From: Sorangium aterium | GTDB lineage: Bacteria > Myxococcota_A > Polyangia > Polyangiales > Polyangiaceae | NCBI RefSeq assembly: GCF_028368935.1 | Contig: NZ_JAQNDK010000002.1 | Span: 806,001 to 870,000, forward strand | DNA length: 64,000 bases | Direction: 5' to 3' | Shown here: piece by piece, positions 7,739-17,224 of the stretch | Layout of the letters: each line of letters starts with the position of its first letter | How positions within the stretch are numbered: the first letter of the stretch is position 1 | The notes under the pieces: generated by a model | Database searches by the model: none | What the model saw: only the letters and a program-made list of their open reading frames with translations | What the model was told of the DNA's origin: nothing | Translations under genes and position numbers: made by a program

Positions 7739-9973
7739 ATGGGTCAGGGTCGCCAGGGCAGTGCAGTACCGTTGCCGGAGCAGTGGGGCGAGCTGCCTGG
7801 CGCCGCGCGGTGGAAGGCCAGGGGAAACGCCGGCGCCTCCGGCCCTGATGCGCGCCGGTCCGAGAGCGCGCACCCGGCGGCTCGCCCTCCTACCCTCGGC
7901 GTCGTCGCCCCGTTTCTCTCCGGCGCGTTCTGGGGCCCTATCCTGCTCGGCATCCATGAGTCGGCCCAGCGGCGCGGGATCCGCACGCTGGTGCTGCGCG
8001 GCACGCCGTCCGAGGTCCTGGCCCCCTCGCTCGGCAGAGAGCAGGTCGACGGGTGGATCGTCGTCGTCGAGTTCGGCGGTCTCGAGGCGCTCGAGCGCGC
8101 GGGGGTCCCGTTCATCACGCTCGGCGCCCGCCCCGTCGACCTCCGCTGTCCTGCGGTGCTCCCGGACAACCACGGCGGCGTCCGGAACGCGGTGCTCCAC
8201 CTGATCGAGCACGGGCACCGGCGCATCGCGTTCGTCGGCAACTTCACCGCGTACGACGTGCGCGAGCGCCGCGACGCCTACATCAGCACGCTCGCCGAGG
8301 CCGGGATCCCCTTCGACCCCGATCTGGTCATCCCGTGCGACAACAACATGTACAGCGGAGGCCGGGCCGCGGCGCCGGCGCTCCTCGCGCAGCTGCCCGC
8401 GTGCACGGCGGCCGTCTTCGGGACGGACAAGAACGCGCTCGGGACGATGGCGGAGCTGAAGGCGGCGGGCGTCCGTGTCCCCGAGGATTTCGCGATCATC
8501 GGCTTCGACGACGTCGTGGAAGCGCAGAGCACCGACCCGCCGCTGACCACGGTGCGCCAGCGGTTCGAGATGATGGGGAGCGCGGCGTGCGAGCTGCTCG
8601 CGTCGATGATCGCCGGCGAACCCTTCCCGCCCGAGGGCGTGCGCACGGCGAACGCGCTCGTCCTGCGGAGCTCGTGTGGTTGCAATGTGGTCCAGAACTT
8701 CCTCGACATGGAGGACGCGGCCTCCGGGGAGGACGCCGCCGACACCCTGGCCCGACAGATGGTCGAGCAGCTGCTCCTGCCGCGCCCGCTGCCGCCGGAG
8801 ACCCCGCCGGCCGCGGTCTGGCCGGCGGTCACGCGGGTGGTCGACATGTATTTCGCGGCGCTCCGGGGCACCGCGCCCGCCCCGGCCGCCGAGCTCGAGC
8901 GAGCCTATCGCCAGGCCATCGCCATCACGCCCGATCTGGGGGCCCTGCTGTCGACGGCCCGCCTGATGGACCAGCTCCCGGAGCGGCGCCGCATGTCCCT
9001 GGACGCCGCGGCCAGGCGGCGGGTGCAGGACTTCGTGGAGCTCGCGCGCCTCGCGAGCGCGCGGGCGCGGCTCGACGCCGAGACCCACTCCGTCCACCAG
9101 CTCGGGGTGCTCGCGAGGACCAATTACGATGTGAGCTTCGCCCTGCTCGGCGGCACCCAGCAGGAGTACCGGTCGCTCTCGTGGCTCGAGACGACCACGA
9201 TGGTCTGGGGTTGCCTCGCGCTGTGGAACGACCCGGCGGAGCGCACGGGCCTCGTCGTCGCGGGCGCCTACAGCCGCGACGGCAGCCCGGTCCCCGCGAA
9301 CGGGAGCCGCCACCGGCTGGAGGCGTTCCCGCCGGCGGAGATGCTGCCGCCCTCGGCCGTGGACGGCACGTACATGGTGCTGCTCCTGCCGATACGCTCC
9401 GTGGAGCGCGACTGGGGGATCCTCGTGCTGATCGGCCCGGCGGTCGTCGCGATGACCGGGGACGAGGGGACGGTCGCGATCTGGGGGACGCTGCTCGGTG
9501 CGGCCCTCGAGCGCGACGCGCTGCTGGAGTCGCTGTCGGCGCGGCACGCCGACCTGCAGCAGGCGTTCGCGAGCGAGCGCGCGCTGTCGCAGACGGTGCG
9601 GGAGCTGGGCTGCCCGATCATCCCGCTCCTCGCCGGCGTGCTGCTCGTGCCGCTGATCGGGATGCTCGACAACGGCCGCGCCCAGCAGGTGCTCGAGAAG
9701 GTGGCCGAGGGGGTGAGCCGGCACGAGGCGCTGTCCGTGCTGCTCGACCTCACGGGCGTTCCGTTCGTGGACATCCAGGTCGCCCATTTCCTGGGCATGA
9801 CCAGCCGCGCGGCTGCCCTGCTCGGCGCGCGGGTCTACCTGGTCGGCGTGCGCCCCGAGATCGCGGAGAGCCTCATCGACGTCGACCTCGGCGAGCTGGC
9901 CACGTTCTCCTCGCTCGCGACGGCGCTCCTCGAGCTCACGCCGGCGGCCGGGGGCGCGCCCAAGGCGAGGTGA
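7739..9973 (+). CDS. LacI-type sensor / STAS-domain regulator, copy 1
   Basis: A 744-aa cytoplasmic regulator with an unusual architecture. Residues 52 to about 325 form a LacI/GalR-type periplasmic-binding-protein-like domain (TLGVVAPFLSGAFWGPILLG at its start, AIIGFDDVVEAQSTDPPLTTV near its end, then LRSSCGCN). No helix-turn-helix precedes it. A helical middle and a GAF-like segment (LARTNYDVSFALLGGTQQ onward) follow. Residues from about 630 to the end form a STAS domain like those of RsbR stressosome proteins (PLLAGVLLVPLIGMLDNGRA, LLDLTGVPFVD, GARVYLVGVRPEIA). STAS domains act by protein contact and Ser/Thr phosphorylation; Thr in LLDLTGV aligns with a phosphosite region of RsbR. Inference: a sugar-like or small-molecule ligand controls a partner switch. 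It lies 124 bases before a paralogue of the same layout. Confidence 0.8.
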   Translation: MGQGRQGSAVPLPEQWGELPGAARWKARGNAGASGPDARRSESAHPAARPPTLGVVAPFLSGAFWGPILLGIHESAQRRGIRTLVLRGTPSEVLAPSLGREQVDGWIVVVEFGGLEALERAGVPFITLGARPVDLRCPAVLPDNHGGVRNAVLHLIEHGHRRIAFVGNFTAYDVRERRDAYISTLAEAGIPFDPDLVIPCDNNMYSGGRAAAPALLAQLPACTAAVFGTDKNALGTMAELKAAGVRVPEDFAIIGFDDVVEAQSTDPPLTTVRQRFEMMGSAACELLASMIAGEPFPPEGVRTANALVLRSSCGCNVVQNFLDMEDAASGEDAADTLARQMVEQLLLPRPLPPETPPAAVWPAVTRVVDMYFAALRGTAPAPAAELERAYRQAIAITPDLGALLSTARLMDQLPERRRMSLDAAARRRVQDFVELARLASARARLDAETHSVHQLGVLARTNYDVSFALLGGTQQEYRSLSWLETTTMVWGCLALWNDPAERTGLVVAGAYSRDGSPVPANGSRHRLEAFPPAEMLPPSAVDGTYMVLLLPIRSVERDWGILVLIGPAVVAMTGDEGTVAIWGTLLGAALERDALLESLSARHADLQQAFASERALSQTVRELGCPIIPLLAGVLLVPLIGMLDNGRAQQVLEKVAEGVSRHEALSVLLDLTGVPFVDIQVAHFLGMTSRAAALLGARVYLVGVRPEIAESLIDVDLGELATFSSLATALLELTPAAGGAPKAR

Positions 9974-10097
9974 GGGGCGCGCCAGGGAACTGTCGCTTTC
10001 CTCACCTCCCGCCCGAAATCGATTAAGGATGGCGCTCGCCACGGAAGTGGAGAGGCTCGGCCGGACGTGGGCGAGCAGGGCGGGAGGGAGCGCGAGG

Positions 10098-12419
10098 ATG
10101 GATCAGGGGCGCCGCGACAGCGGCATCGTGGTGCCGGAGCAGTGGGGCGAGCTTTCCGGCGCTCCGGGGCAGGCGGCGGGCTCGGGGCGCGGCACCGGCT
10201 CTTCTTTCCCTCCGGCGCGGCGCTCGTCTCTCCCTCCGGCGCGGCGCTCGTCTCTCCCTCCGGCGCGCCGCACCGACGCCCCGCCGCTCCATGTCCCGGC
10301 AGACGGCGCCGCGGCCCGCCCTCGCACCCTCGGGGTGATCTCCCCCTTTCTCGACGGCTCGTTCTGGAACCCTGTCCTGCTGGGCATCCATGACTCGGCC
10401 CAGCAGCGCGGGTTTCGCACGCTGGTGATGCGCGGTACGCCGTTCGAGGTCCACGCGCCGTCGCTCGCAGGGGAGCAGGTGGACGGGTGGATCGTCCTGA
10501 TCGAGCTGCATGGCCTCGAGGCGCTCGCGCGCGGCCGGGTCCCGTTCATCACCGTCGGCACGCGCGCCCTCGATGTCGCCTGTCCAGCCGTGATCCCGGA
10601 CAACCACGGCGGGATGCGGAGCGCGGTGCGCCACCTGATCGAGCACGGGCACCGGCGCATCGCGTTCGTCGGCTACTTCGATGCATACGACGTGCGCGAG
10701 CGCTTCGCGTCCTACAAGGACACGCTCGCCGAGGCGGGCATCGCCTTCGACCCCGATCTGGTCATCCGGAGCGACAACAACTGGTACAGCGGCGGCCAGA
10801 GCGCCGCGCCGGCGCTCCTCGCGCGGCTGCCCGGGTGCACGGCGGCGGTCTTCGCGACCGACAAGAACGCGCTCGGGACGATGCCCCTGCTGAAGGCGGC
10901 GGGCGTCCGCATCCCCGAGGATCTCGCGATCATCGGCTTCGACGACATCGCGGACGCGGAGAGCGCCGATCCGCCGCTGACCACGGTGCGCCAGCGGTTC
11001 GAGATGATGGGGAGCGCCGCGTGCGATCTCCTCGCGTCGATGATCGCCGGCGAGGCCTTCCCGGCCGAGGGCGTGCGCACGGCCAACACGCTCGCCGTGC
11101 GGAGCTCGTGCGGGTGCAACACGATCCAGGAGTTCCTCGACAAGGAGGACGCGGCGCCCGAGGAGGACGCCGGCGGCGTCCTGGCCCGGCAGATGGTCGA
11201 GCTCCTGCTCCTGCCCCAGCCGCTCCCGCCCGACCTCCCGCCGACCGAGGTATGGCCGGCGGTCACGTCGTTGATCGACGGCTATTTCGCGGCGCTCCGG
11301 GGCGCCGCGCTGCCTTCGGCGGCCGAGCTCGGGGGCGCCTGCCGGCAGGCGGTCGACATCACGATGGATGTGGGGACGTTGCTGGCGACGATCCGCCTGC
11401 TCGGCCAGTTTCACGAGCGGCGCGGCGCGTCCCTGGACGACACGGCGAGGCGGCGGGTGGAGGCGTTCCTGGAGCTCGTGCGCCTCGCGATCGCGCGGGC
11501 CCGGCTCGAGGCCGAGAGTCAGTATGTCCGCCAGCTCGGGGTGCTCGCGAGGACCAATTACGATGTGAGCTTTGCCCTGCTCGGCGGCACCCAGCAGGCG
11601 TCCCGGTCGCTCTCGTGGCTCGAGACGACCACGGTGGTCTGGGGCTGCCTCGCGCTGTGGGATGATCCGCAGGCGCGCGCGCGCCTCGTCGTCGCCGGCG
11701 CCTACAGCCGCGACGGCAGCCCGACCCCGCCGATCGGCCGCCGCTGTCGACCGGAGGCGTTTCTGCCGGCGGCGATGCTGCCGCCGTCGGCGGAGGACGG
11801 CACGCACATGGTGCTGCTCTTGCCGATACGCTCTGCCCGGCGCGACTGGGGGATCCTGGTGCTCGTCGGCCCGACCCTCGTCGCCATGGCCGGAGACGAG
11901 GGGACGGTCGCGATCTGGGGGACGCTGCTCGGTGCGGCCCTGGAGCGCGACGCGCTGCTGGAGTCGCTGTCGTCGCAGCACGCCGACCTGCAGAAGGCGT
12001 ACGAGATCGAGCGCGCGCTCTCGGAGACGGTGCGCGAGCTGGGCTGTCCGCTCATCCCGCTCCTGCCCGGCGTGCTGCTCGTGCCGCTGATCGGGATGAT
12101 CGACGGCGGCCGCGCCAGGCAGGTGCTCGAGAAGGTGTCTGAGGGGGTGAGCCGGCACAGGGCATCTTCCGTGCTGCTCGATCTCACGGGCGTGCCGTTC
12201 GTGGATGCCCGGGTCGCCGACACGGTGGGCATGACCAGCCGCGCGTCCGCGCTGCTCGGGGCGCGGGTCTATCTGGTCGGCGTGCGCCCCGAGATCGCGA
12301 TGAGCCTCGTCGGCGTCGACCTCGGCGTCCTGGGCACGTTCTCCTCGCTGTCGGCCGCGCTCAGCGAGCTCGCGCCGGCGGGGCGGCGCGCGCGCAAGGC
12401 GAGGCGGGGGGCGCCGTGA
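10098..12419 (+). CDS. LacI-type sensor / STAS-domain regulator, copy 2
   Basis: Paralogue of the gene just upstream, with the same domain order over its whole length (773 aa): LacI-type binding domain (TLGVISPFLDGSFWNPVLLG), SCGC motif, helical middle, LARTNYDVSFALLGGTQQ segment and C-terminal STAS domain (PLLPGVLLVPLIGMIDGGRA, LLDLTGVPFVDARVAD). Differences cluster in the ligand-facing loops (VIPCDNNMYSGG versus VIRSDNNWYSGG), suggesting diverged ligands. ATG 10098 is preferred over ATG 10029: it has GGGAGGGAG upstream and its first residues (MDQGRRDS) match the first copy's N-terminus. A 24-base tandem repeat at about 10203-10270 adds a PPARRSSL linker absent from copy 1. The pair is a recent tandem duplication and may form a mixed complex. 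Confidence 0.8.
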   Translation: MDQGRRDSGIVVPEQWGELSGAPGQAAGSGRGTGSSFPPARRSSLPPARRSSLPPARRTDAPPLHVPADGAAARPRTLGVISPFLDGSFWNPVLLGIHDSAQQRGFRTLVMRGTPFEVHAPSLAGEQVDGWIVLIELHGLEALARGRVPFITVGTRALDVACPAVIPDNHGGMRSAVRHLIEHGHRRIAFVGYFDAYDVRERFASYKDTLAEAGIAFDPDLVIRSDNNWYSGGQSAAPALLARLPGCTAAVFATDKNALGTMPLLKAAGVRIPEDLAIIGFDDIADAESADPPLTTVRQRFEMMGSAACDLLASMIAGEAFPAEGVRTANTLAVRSSCGCNTIQEFLDKEDAAPEEDAGGVLARQMVELLLLPQPLPPDLPPTEVWPAVTSLIDGYFAALRGAALPSAAELGGACRQAVDITMDVGTLLATIRLLGQFHERRGASLDDTARRRVEAFLELVRLAIARARLEAESQYVRQLGVLARTNYDVSFALLGGTQQASRSLSWLETTTVVWGCLALWDDPQARARLVVAGAYSRDGSPTPPIGRRCRPEAFLPAAMLPPSAEDGTHMVLLLPIRSARRDWGILVLVGPTLVAMAGDEGTVAIWGTLLGAALERDALLESLSSQHADLQKAYEIERALSETVRELGCPLIPLLPGVLLVPLIGMIDGGRARQVLEKVSEGVSRHRASSVLLDLTGVPFVDARVADTVGMTSRASALLGARVYLVGVRPEIAMSLVGVDLGVLGTFSSLSAALSELAPAGRRARKARRGAP

Positions 12420-12474
12420 GCCGCGCGGCGAGGCGCCTTGACCCGCCGAGACGCGGCTGGCGTAGAATCGGTCC

Positions 12475-13575
12475 GTGCTCGCCGTGCATTGCCCGCGCTG
12501 CGGGCGACCAGCGCCTGTGTCCCTCGCCAGCCCGGATCTCATGGCCTGCGCGGCCTGCCACTACCGCGGCCCGCTGCCCGCGGAGGCGGCGCAGGGCCTG
12601 CGCGCCGCGGCGCACGCGGTCTTCCAGACCGACGTGCGCCGCCGCCAGCTCTCGGAGGCGCTGCGGCGGAGGCTGATCACGGCGTCGCAGCGGCACGCGC
12701 GGCTGCTCGTCGTGTTCGCGCTCGCGTCGGTGCCCATCACCCTGCTCGGCGCGCTCATCGCGCTGGGGGTCTGGGTCAGCCCCGACACGGAGGGGAACCT
12801 CATCACCGGCGGCATGGCGGTGGCGGCGTGGCTCGGCACCGTCGGGACCGGCGCGGCCGTGCTCGCGGTCATGCGCAGCAAGCAGCGGCGGCTCGAGGAG
12901 GCGTGCGCCGCGCGCCCACCGGCGGCCCCGGGCGAGCCGGCGGCGTGCCACGTGTGCGGCGCGCCGCTCGGCGCGGGCGACGGCGCGATCGCGCGGTGCG
13001 GCTTCTGCGCCGCCGACAACCTGGTCGCCGCGGCCGTCCTCGAGCGGGTGCGCGCGCGCCAGGTCGTGATCCTGCGGTCGTTCGAGCAGGCCGTGAGCGC
13101 CGAGCTCGCCGCGTTCGGCAGGGCGACGTCCGGCGCCGCCGCGGTCGTCGTGGCGACCGCGCTCGCGGTCCCTGTTGCCTCGTTCGCCCTCGGCGTCACC
13201 GTCACCCTGGTGGGCGAATCGAGGCGGCTGCCGGTGGACGCCGCCGTGACGTACGCGGTCGTCGGCACGCCGCTCGGGCAGTGCATCGGAAAGAGCGTGC
13301 CAGGAAAGGGCGGCGGCGCGGCGGTGCGGTTCGGCGGGTTCCGGCGCGACGAGCTGCCCGAGGAGCAGGCGATCGCGCCGGGAGCTCCGATCGAGGCCGT
13401 GTCGCCCGGATCCCTCGTCGGCCGCTCCGTGACGGCGAAGCAGGGGGCAGGCGTCGTTCAGGGGGTGTTCTCGTCGCCGCTCACGGGCAACTCCGTCGAG
13501 GTCCGGCGCGAGGATGGGACGTCGTTCACGAGCAGCATCGCCGGGCTGTGCCTGAGCGGCCCGCCACCGAGGTGA
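12475..13575 (+). CDS. Double zinc-ribbon membrane protein
   Basis: A 366-aa membrane protein with no recognised family. An N-terminal zinc ribbon (CPRCG...CAAC, residues 6-29) precedes two transmembrane helices (about residues 78-102 and 112-137). A second ribbon (CHVCG...CGFC, about residues 159-178) follows. A third hydrophobic segment lies near residue 225, and a C-terminal soluble domain of about 125 residues carries a conserved-looking VVGTPLGQCIGKSVP stretch. The two ribbons flank the membrane hairpin and so face the cytoplasm. The start is GTG 12475. The gene follows the STAS regulators by 55 bases on the same strand and could be cotranscribed. It is similar in plan to another Zn-ribbon membrane protein at about 34 kb in this window. 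Confidence 0.65.
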   Translation: MLAVHCPRCGRPAPVSLASPDLMACAACHYRGPLPAEAAQGLRAAAHAVFQTDVRRRQLSEALRRRLITASQRHARLLVVFALASVPITLLGALIALGVWVSPDTEGNLITGGMAVAAWLGTVGTGAAVLAVMRSKQRRLEEACAARPPAAPGEPAACHVCGAPLGAGDGAIARCGFCAADNLVAAAVLERVRARQVVILRSFEQAVSAELAAFGRATSGAAAVVVATALAVPVASFALGVTVTLVGESRRLPVDAAVTYAVVGTPLGQCIGKSVPGKGGGAAVRFGGFRRDELPEEQAIAPGAPIEAVSPGSLVGRSVTAKQGAGVVQGVFSSPLTGNSVEVRREDGTSFTSSIAGLCLSGPPPR

Positions 13576-13638
13576 TCTGCGCGTGTTTCGCCGCCGCGTC
13601 CAGCAATGGACATCGAGCGCTCAATCGCTGTTGATCGC

Positions 13639-13698
13639 CGAATGCTGCGCGCTCCGCGATTGCTGCGCTGTCCGCAATCGCGGAGCGCGCGCGGCATT
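13639..13698. terminator. Long GC-rich hairpin, terminator-like
   Basis: Arms of 24 bases (13639-13662 and 13675-13698) pair with a single mismatch around a 12-base loop. It lies 63 bases after the stop of the zinc-ribbon gene. There is no T-tract, so it is either a factor-assisted terminator or a palindromic repeat element. Confidence 0.55.
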
Positions 13699-13798
13699 CG
13701 GTCGTCGCACTCCTGCGTGGCGCGCGGCGCGGTGCGGGCGCGCACCGGGCGCCGCGCGCCGGAAGTTAGTTGTTCCGTGCCGGCGCCCTCCACGTATA

Positions 13799-13827
13799 GT
13801 GGGGGGTAGTTGGTTGGGGGTAGTCGG
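13799..13827 (+). promoter_or_regulatory. G-run cluster upstream of the repeat-tail protein
   Basis: Runs GGGGGG, GG, GGGGG and GG are separated by short TAGTT/TAGTC loops, 24 bases before the ATG at 13851. The spacing could allow a two- or three-tier G-quadruplex in the leader region. Only sequence supports this; no regulatory effect is shown. Confidence 0.3.
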
Positions 13828-13850
13828 TATTCACACCCAGTGGAGACAAG

Positions 13851-15212
13851 ATGAGCCAAGGTGGCTGGGGCGGGGGATCAGGGGGCGGTCAGGGCGGTGG
13901 TGGTTACGGGCAACCGCCGGGGGGTGGCTACGGTCCGCCTCCGGGCGGCGGCTACGGACAGCCACCCGGGGGCGCTGGCCCCGGTCAGCCTCCGGGCGGT
14001 GGTTACGGCCAGCCTCCGGGGCAGCCTCCGGGTGGTGGTTACGGCCAGCCTCCGGGCGGTAGCTACGGCCAGCCTCCGGGCGGCGGCTACGGCCAGCCGC
14101 CGGGGCAGCCTCCGGGCGGCGGTTACGGCCAGCCGCCGGGGCAGCCCCCGGGCGGCAGCTACGGTCAGCCGCCGGGGCAGCCTCCGGGCGGCAGCTACGG
14201 TCAGCCGCCGGGGCAGCCCCCGGGCGGCGGCTACGGCCAGCCGCCGGGGCAGCCCCCGGGCGGCGGCTACGGCCAGCCGCCGGGGCAGCCCCCGGGCGGC
14301 AGCTACGGCCAGCCGCCGGGGCAGCCCCCGGGCGGCGGCTACGGTCAGCCGCCGGGGCAGCCTCCGGGCGGCGGCGGCTGGGGCCAGCCTCCGGGCGGCG
14401 GCGGCTACGGCCCGCCCCCGGGAGGGGGTGGCGGCTGGGGCCAGCCTCCGGGAGGCGGCGGTTACGGCCCGCCTCCGGGCGGCGGCGCCGGCTGGGGTGG
14501 GGCCAACCCCTACCAGCCCCCGGGCGGCGGCGCGGGCTACGGCTCACCCCCGGGCATGGGCGGCTCGGCGTCGTGGGGAGCGGGAGATGCGGCGTCCTTC
14601 GGCTGGGAGCGCCTGAAGCGCGACCCCGCTGTCCTCATCGGCGCCATCGTGGTCGTCGGGCTCGCGTCGAGCGTCCCCAACGGCATCGGCGGAGGCATCC
14701 AGGCGGCGCTCGCGAGGGACGCGCCCTCCGCGGGGGCGGCCATCCAGTTCCTGATGCAGGGCGTCGCGCTCGTGGTCGGCGCCTACTTCGCCGGAGGCAT
14801 GAACAACCTCCTCCTGAAGGTCGCGCGCGGCGAGCCGTACTCGTTCAGCGACCTCCTTGGCGGCGGGCGGTGGTTCCTGTCCATCCTGGGCGCCCAGCTC
14901 TTGACCGGCCTCGCTGTCGGCGTCGGCGCGCTCCTCTTGATCGTCCCCGGCGTCATCCTGGGGCTCGGCCTGAGCATGACCACGCTGTGCATCGTCGATA
15001 AGAACCTGGGCGCCATCGACGCCATGAAGGAGAGCTGGCGAATCACGACCGGCCACAAGGGCGGCCTCCTCGTCTATGGCCTGCTCGCCTGCGCGCTCGT
15101 GCTTGCGGGCGTGCTCGCCTGCTGCCTCGGCACGCTCGTGGCCGGGCCGGTCGTCGCGATCGGGCTGGCGTACATCTACCTGCGCCTGACGGGCCAGCCG
15201 ACCGCGAGCTGA
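13851..15212 (+). CDS. Pro/Gly/Gln/Tyr-repeat membrane protein
   Basis: A 453-aa protein in two halves. Residues 1 to about 240 are almost wholly Gly, Pro, Gln and Tyr in repeats of GGGYGQPPGQPP type, with about eight near-identical units at DNA level. This is a disordered cytoplasmic tail. The second half has four to five transmembrane helices (about residues 262-455) in an arrangement like the DUF975/YckC-type integral membrane proteins seen behind Pro/Gly tails in many bacteria (ERLKRDPAVLIGAIVVVGL at the start, IVPGVILGLGLSMTTLCIVD and AMKESWRITTGHKGG in the loops). RBS GGAG lies seven bases before ATG 13851. Tyr-rich low-complexity tails can drive condensation or protein contacts; that role is speculation here. 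Confidence 0.75.
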   Translation: MSQGGWGGGSGGGQGGGGYGQPPGGGYGPPPGGGYGQPPGGAGPGQPPGGGYGQPPGQPPGGGYGQPPGGSYGQPPGGGYGQPPGQPPGGGYGQPPGQPPGGSYGQPPGQPPGGSYGQPPGQPPGGGYGQPPGQPPGGGYGQPPGQPPGGSYGQPPGQPPGGGYGQPPGQPPGGGGWGQPPGGGGYGPPPGGGGGWGQPPGGGGYGPPPGGGAGWGGANPYQPPGGGAGYGSPPGMGGSASWGAGDAASFGWERLKRDPAVLIGAIVVVGLASSVPNGIGGGIQAALARDAPSAGAAIQFLMQGVALVVGAYFAGGMNNLLLKVARGEPYSFSDLLGGGRWFLSILGAQLLTGLAVGVGALLLIVPGVILGLGLSMTTLCIVDKNLGAIDAMKESWRITTGHKGGLLVYGLLACALVLAGVLACCLGTLVAGPVVAIGLAYIYLRLTGQPTAS

Positions 15213-16135
<923 letters not shown>

Positions 16136-17224
16136 ATGCCTGACCATGTCCTGATCACGGGGGGAGCCGGCTTCATCGGCTCTCACCTGGCCGACGAGCT
16201 GCTCCGAAAGGGGGAGCCGGTCCTCGTCCTCGACAACCTCTCGCGCGGGTTCGTCGAGCGCAACGTCGAGCGCCTCAAGGGGCGTCACGGCGCCGGCGTG
16301 GAGGTCCGGGTGTGCGACGTCCGGGACGAGCAGGCCGTGAGCGACGCCGTGCGGCGCGCCTCGTTCGTCTTCCACCTCGCCGCACAGGTCGCCATCGCGA
16401 GGAGCGTCGCGGACCCGGCGCTCGACTTCGAGGTGAACGCGCGCGGCACGCTGAACGTGCTCGAGGCGCTCCGGAAGCTCGACCGCCCTCCGCCGCTCCT
16501 CTTCGCCTCCACCAGCAAGGTCTATGGCGCGCTGCCCGATCTGCCGGTCGAGCGCGGCGAGGAGCGGTATCGACCCCTGTGCGAGGGCGCGCGCGAGCAC
16601 GGCATCTCCGAGAGCCAGCCGCTCGATCTCCGGGGCCCCTACGGGTGCTCGCGGGGCGCCGCCGACCAGTACGTCCTCGATTACGCCCGCACCTTCGGCC
16701 TCCACGCCGCGGTGCTCCGGGTGAGCTGCGTCTACGGACCCCCGCAGTTCGGCAACGAGGACCAGGGGTGGATCGCCCACTTCGTCGCGCGCGCCATCCG
16801 CCGCGACCCGATCACCCTCTACGGCGACGGGCTGCAGGTCCGCGACGCGCTGTTCGTCGAGGACCTCGTCGACGCCCTCCTGCGCGCGCGGCGCGCGCTC
16901 AAGCCCGCCTCGGGCCGCGCCTTCAACATCGGGGGCGGCCCGGACACGGCGGTGAGCCTCGTCGAGCTGCTCGATCTGCTCGCGGAGCTCGACGGGCGCC
17001 GCCCGGTCGTCTCGCTCGCCGCGTGGAGGGCCGGCGATCCGCGGTACTACGTCTCCGACTGCCGCGCCTTCCAGGCGCTCACCGGCTGGGCGCCGCGGGT
17101 CGCCCTGCGCGACGGGCTGCGCGCGCTCTATCAATGGCGCCTCGGCGTCGAGGCGCGCCTCGGGGCCGTCTACGCGGACATCCCCGCGTCTGTCCGGATG
17201 GACCGGCTGGAGGCCGCCTCGTGA
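16136..17224 (+). CDS. SDR epimerase/dehydratase with altered YxxxK motif
   Basis: Extended short-chain dehydrogenase of the nucleotide-sugar epimerase/dehydratase group, 362 aa. The NAD-binding motif GGAGFIGSH is at residues 9-17 and the active-site Ser/Thr region ASTSKVYG at 124-131. The catalytic Tyr169 is followed by GCS and then Arg173, where this family almost always has Lys (YxxxK); the codon at 16652-16654 is CGG. ATG 16136 is chosen because it begins the Rossmann strand directly and has ACGGAG upstream. Its end overlaps the next gene's start (GTGA), so it opens a coupled cassette of five glycan genes. Expected role: making or reshaping the nucleotide sugar used by the two transferases downstream, if the Arg still supports catalysis. 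Confidence 0.85.
   Translation: MPDHVLITGGAGFIGSHLADELLRKGEPVLVLDNLSRGFVERNVERLKGRHGAGVEVRVCDVRDEQAVSDAVRRASFVFHLAAQVAIARSVADPALDFEVNARGTLNVLEALRKLDRPPPLLFASTSKVYGALPDLPVERGEERYRPLCEGAREHGISESQPLDLRGPYGCSRGAADQYVLDYARTFGLHAAVLRVSCVYGPPQFGNEDQGWIAHFVARAIRRDPITLYGDGLQVRDALFVEDLVDALLRARRALKPASGRAFNIGGGPDTAVSLVELLDLLAELDGRRPVVSLAAWRAGDPRYYVSDCRAFQALTGWAPRVALRDGLRALYQWRLGVEARLGAVYADIPASVRMDRLEAAS

Noticed and set aside
10204-10270. Stand-alone repeat element
   Set aside because: The 24-base repeats are in frame within the second STAS paralogue and encode its linker.
7688-12542. Two long minus-strand frames of about 800 codons
   Set aside because: They lie antisense to the two STAS regulators and are Arg/His-rich without any domain.
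14010-14380. CRISPR-like regular repeats
   Set aside because: The units keep one reading frame and encode a GQPP/GGGY tail, with no unique spacers.
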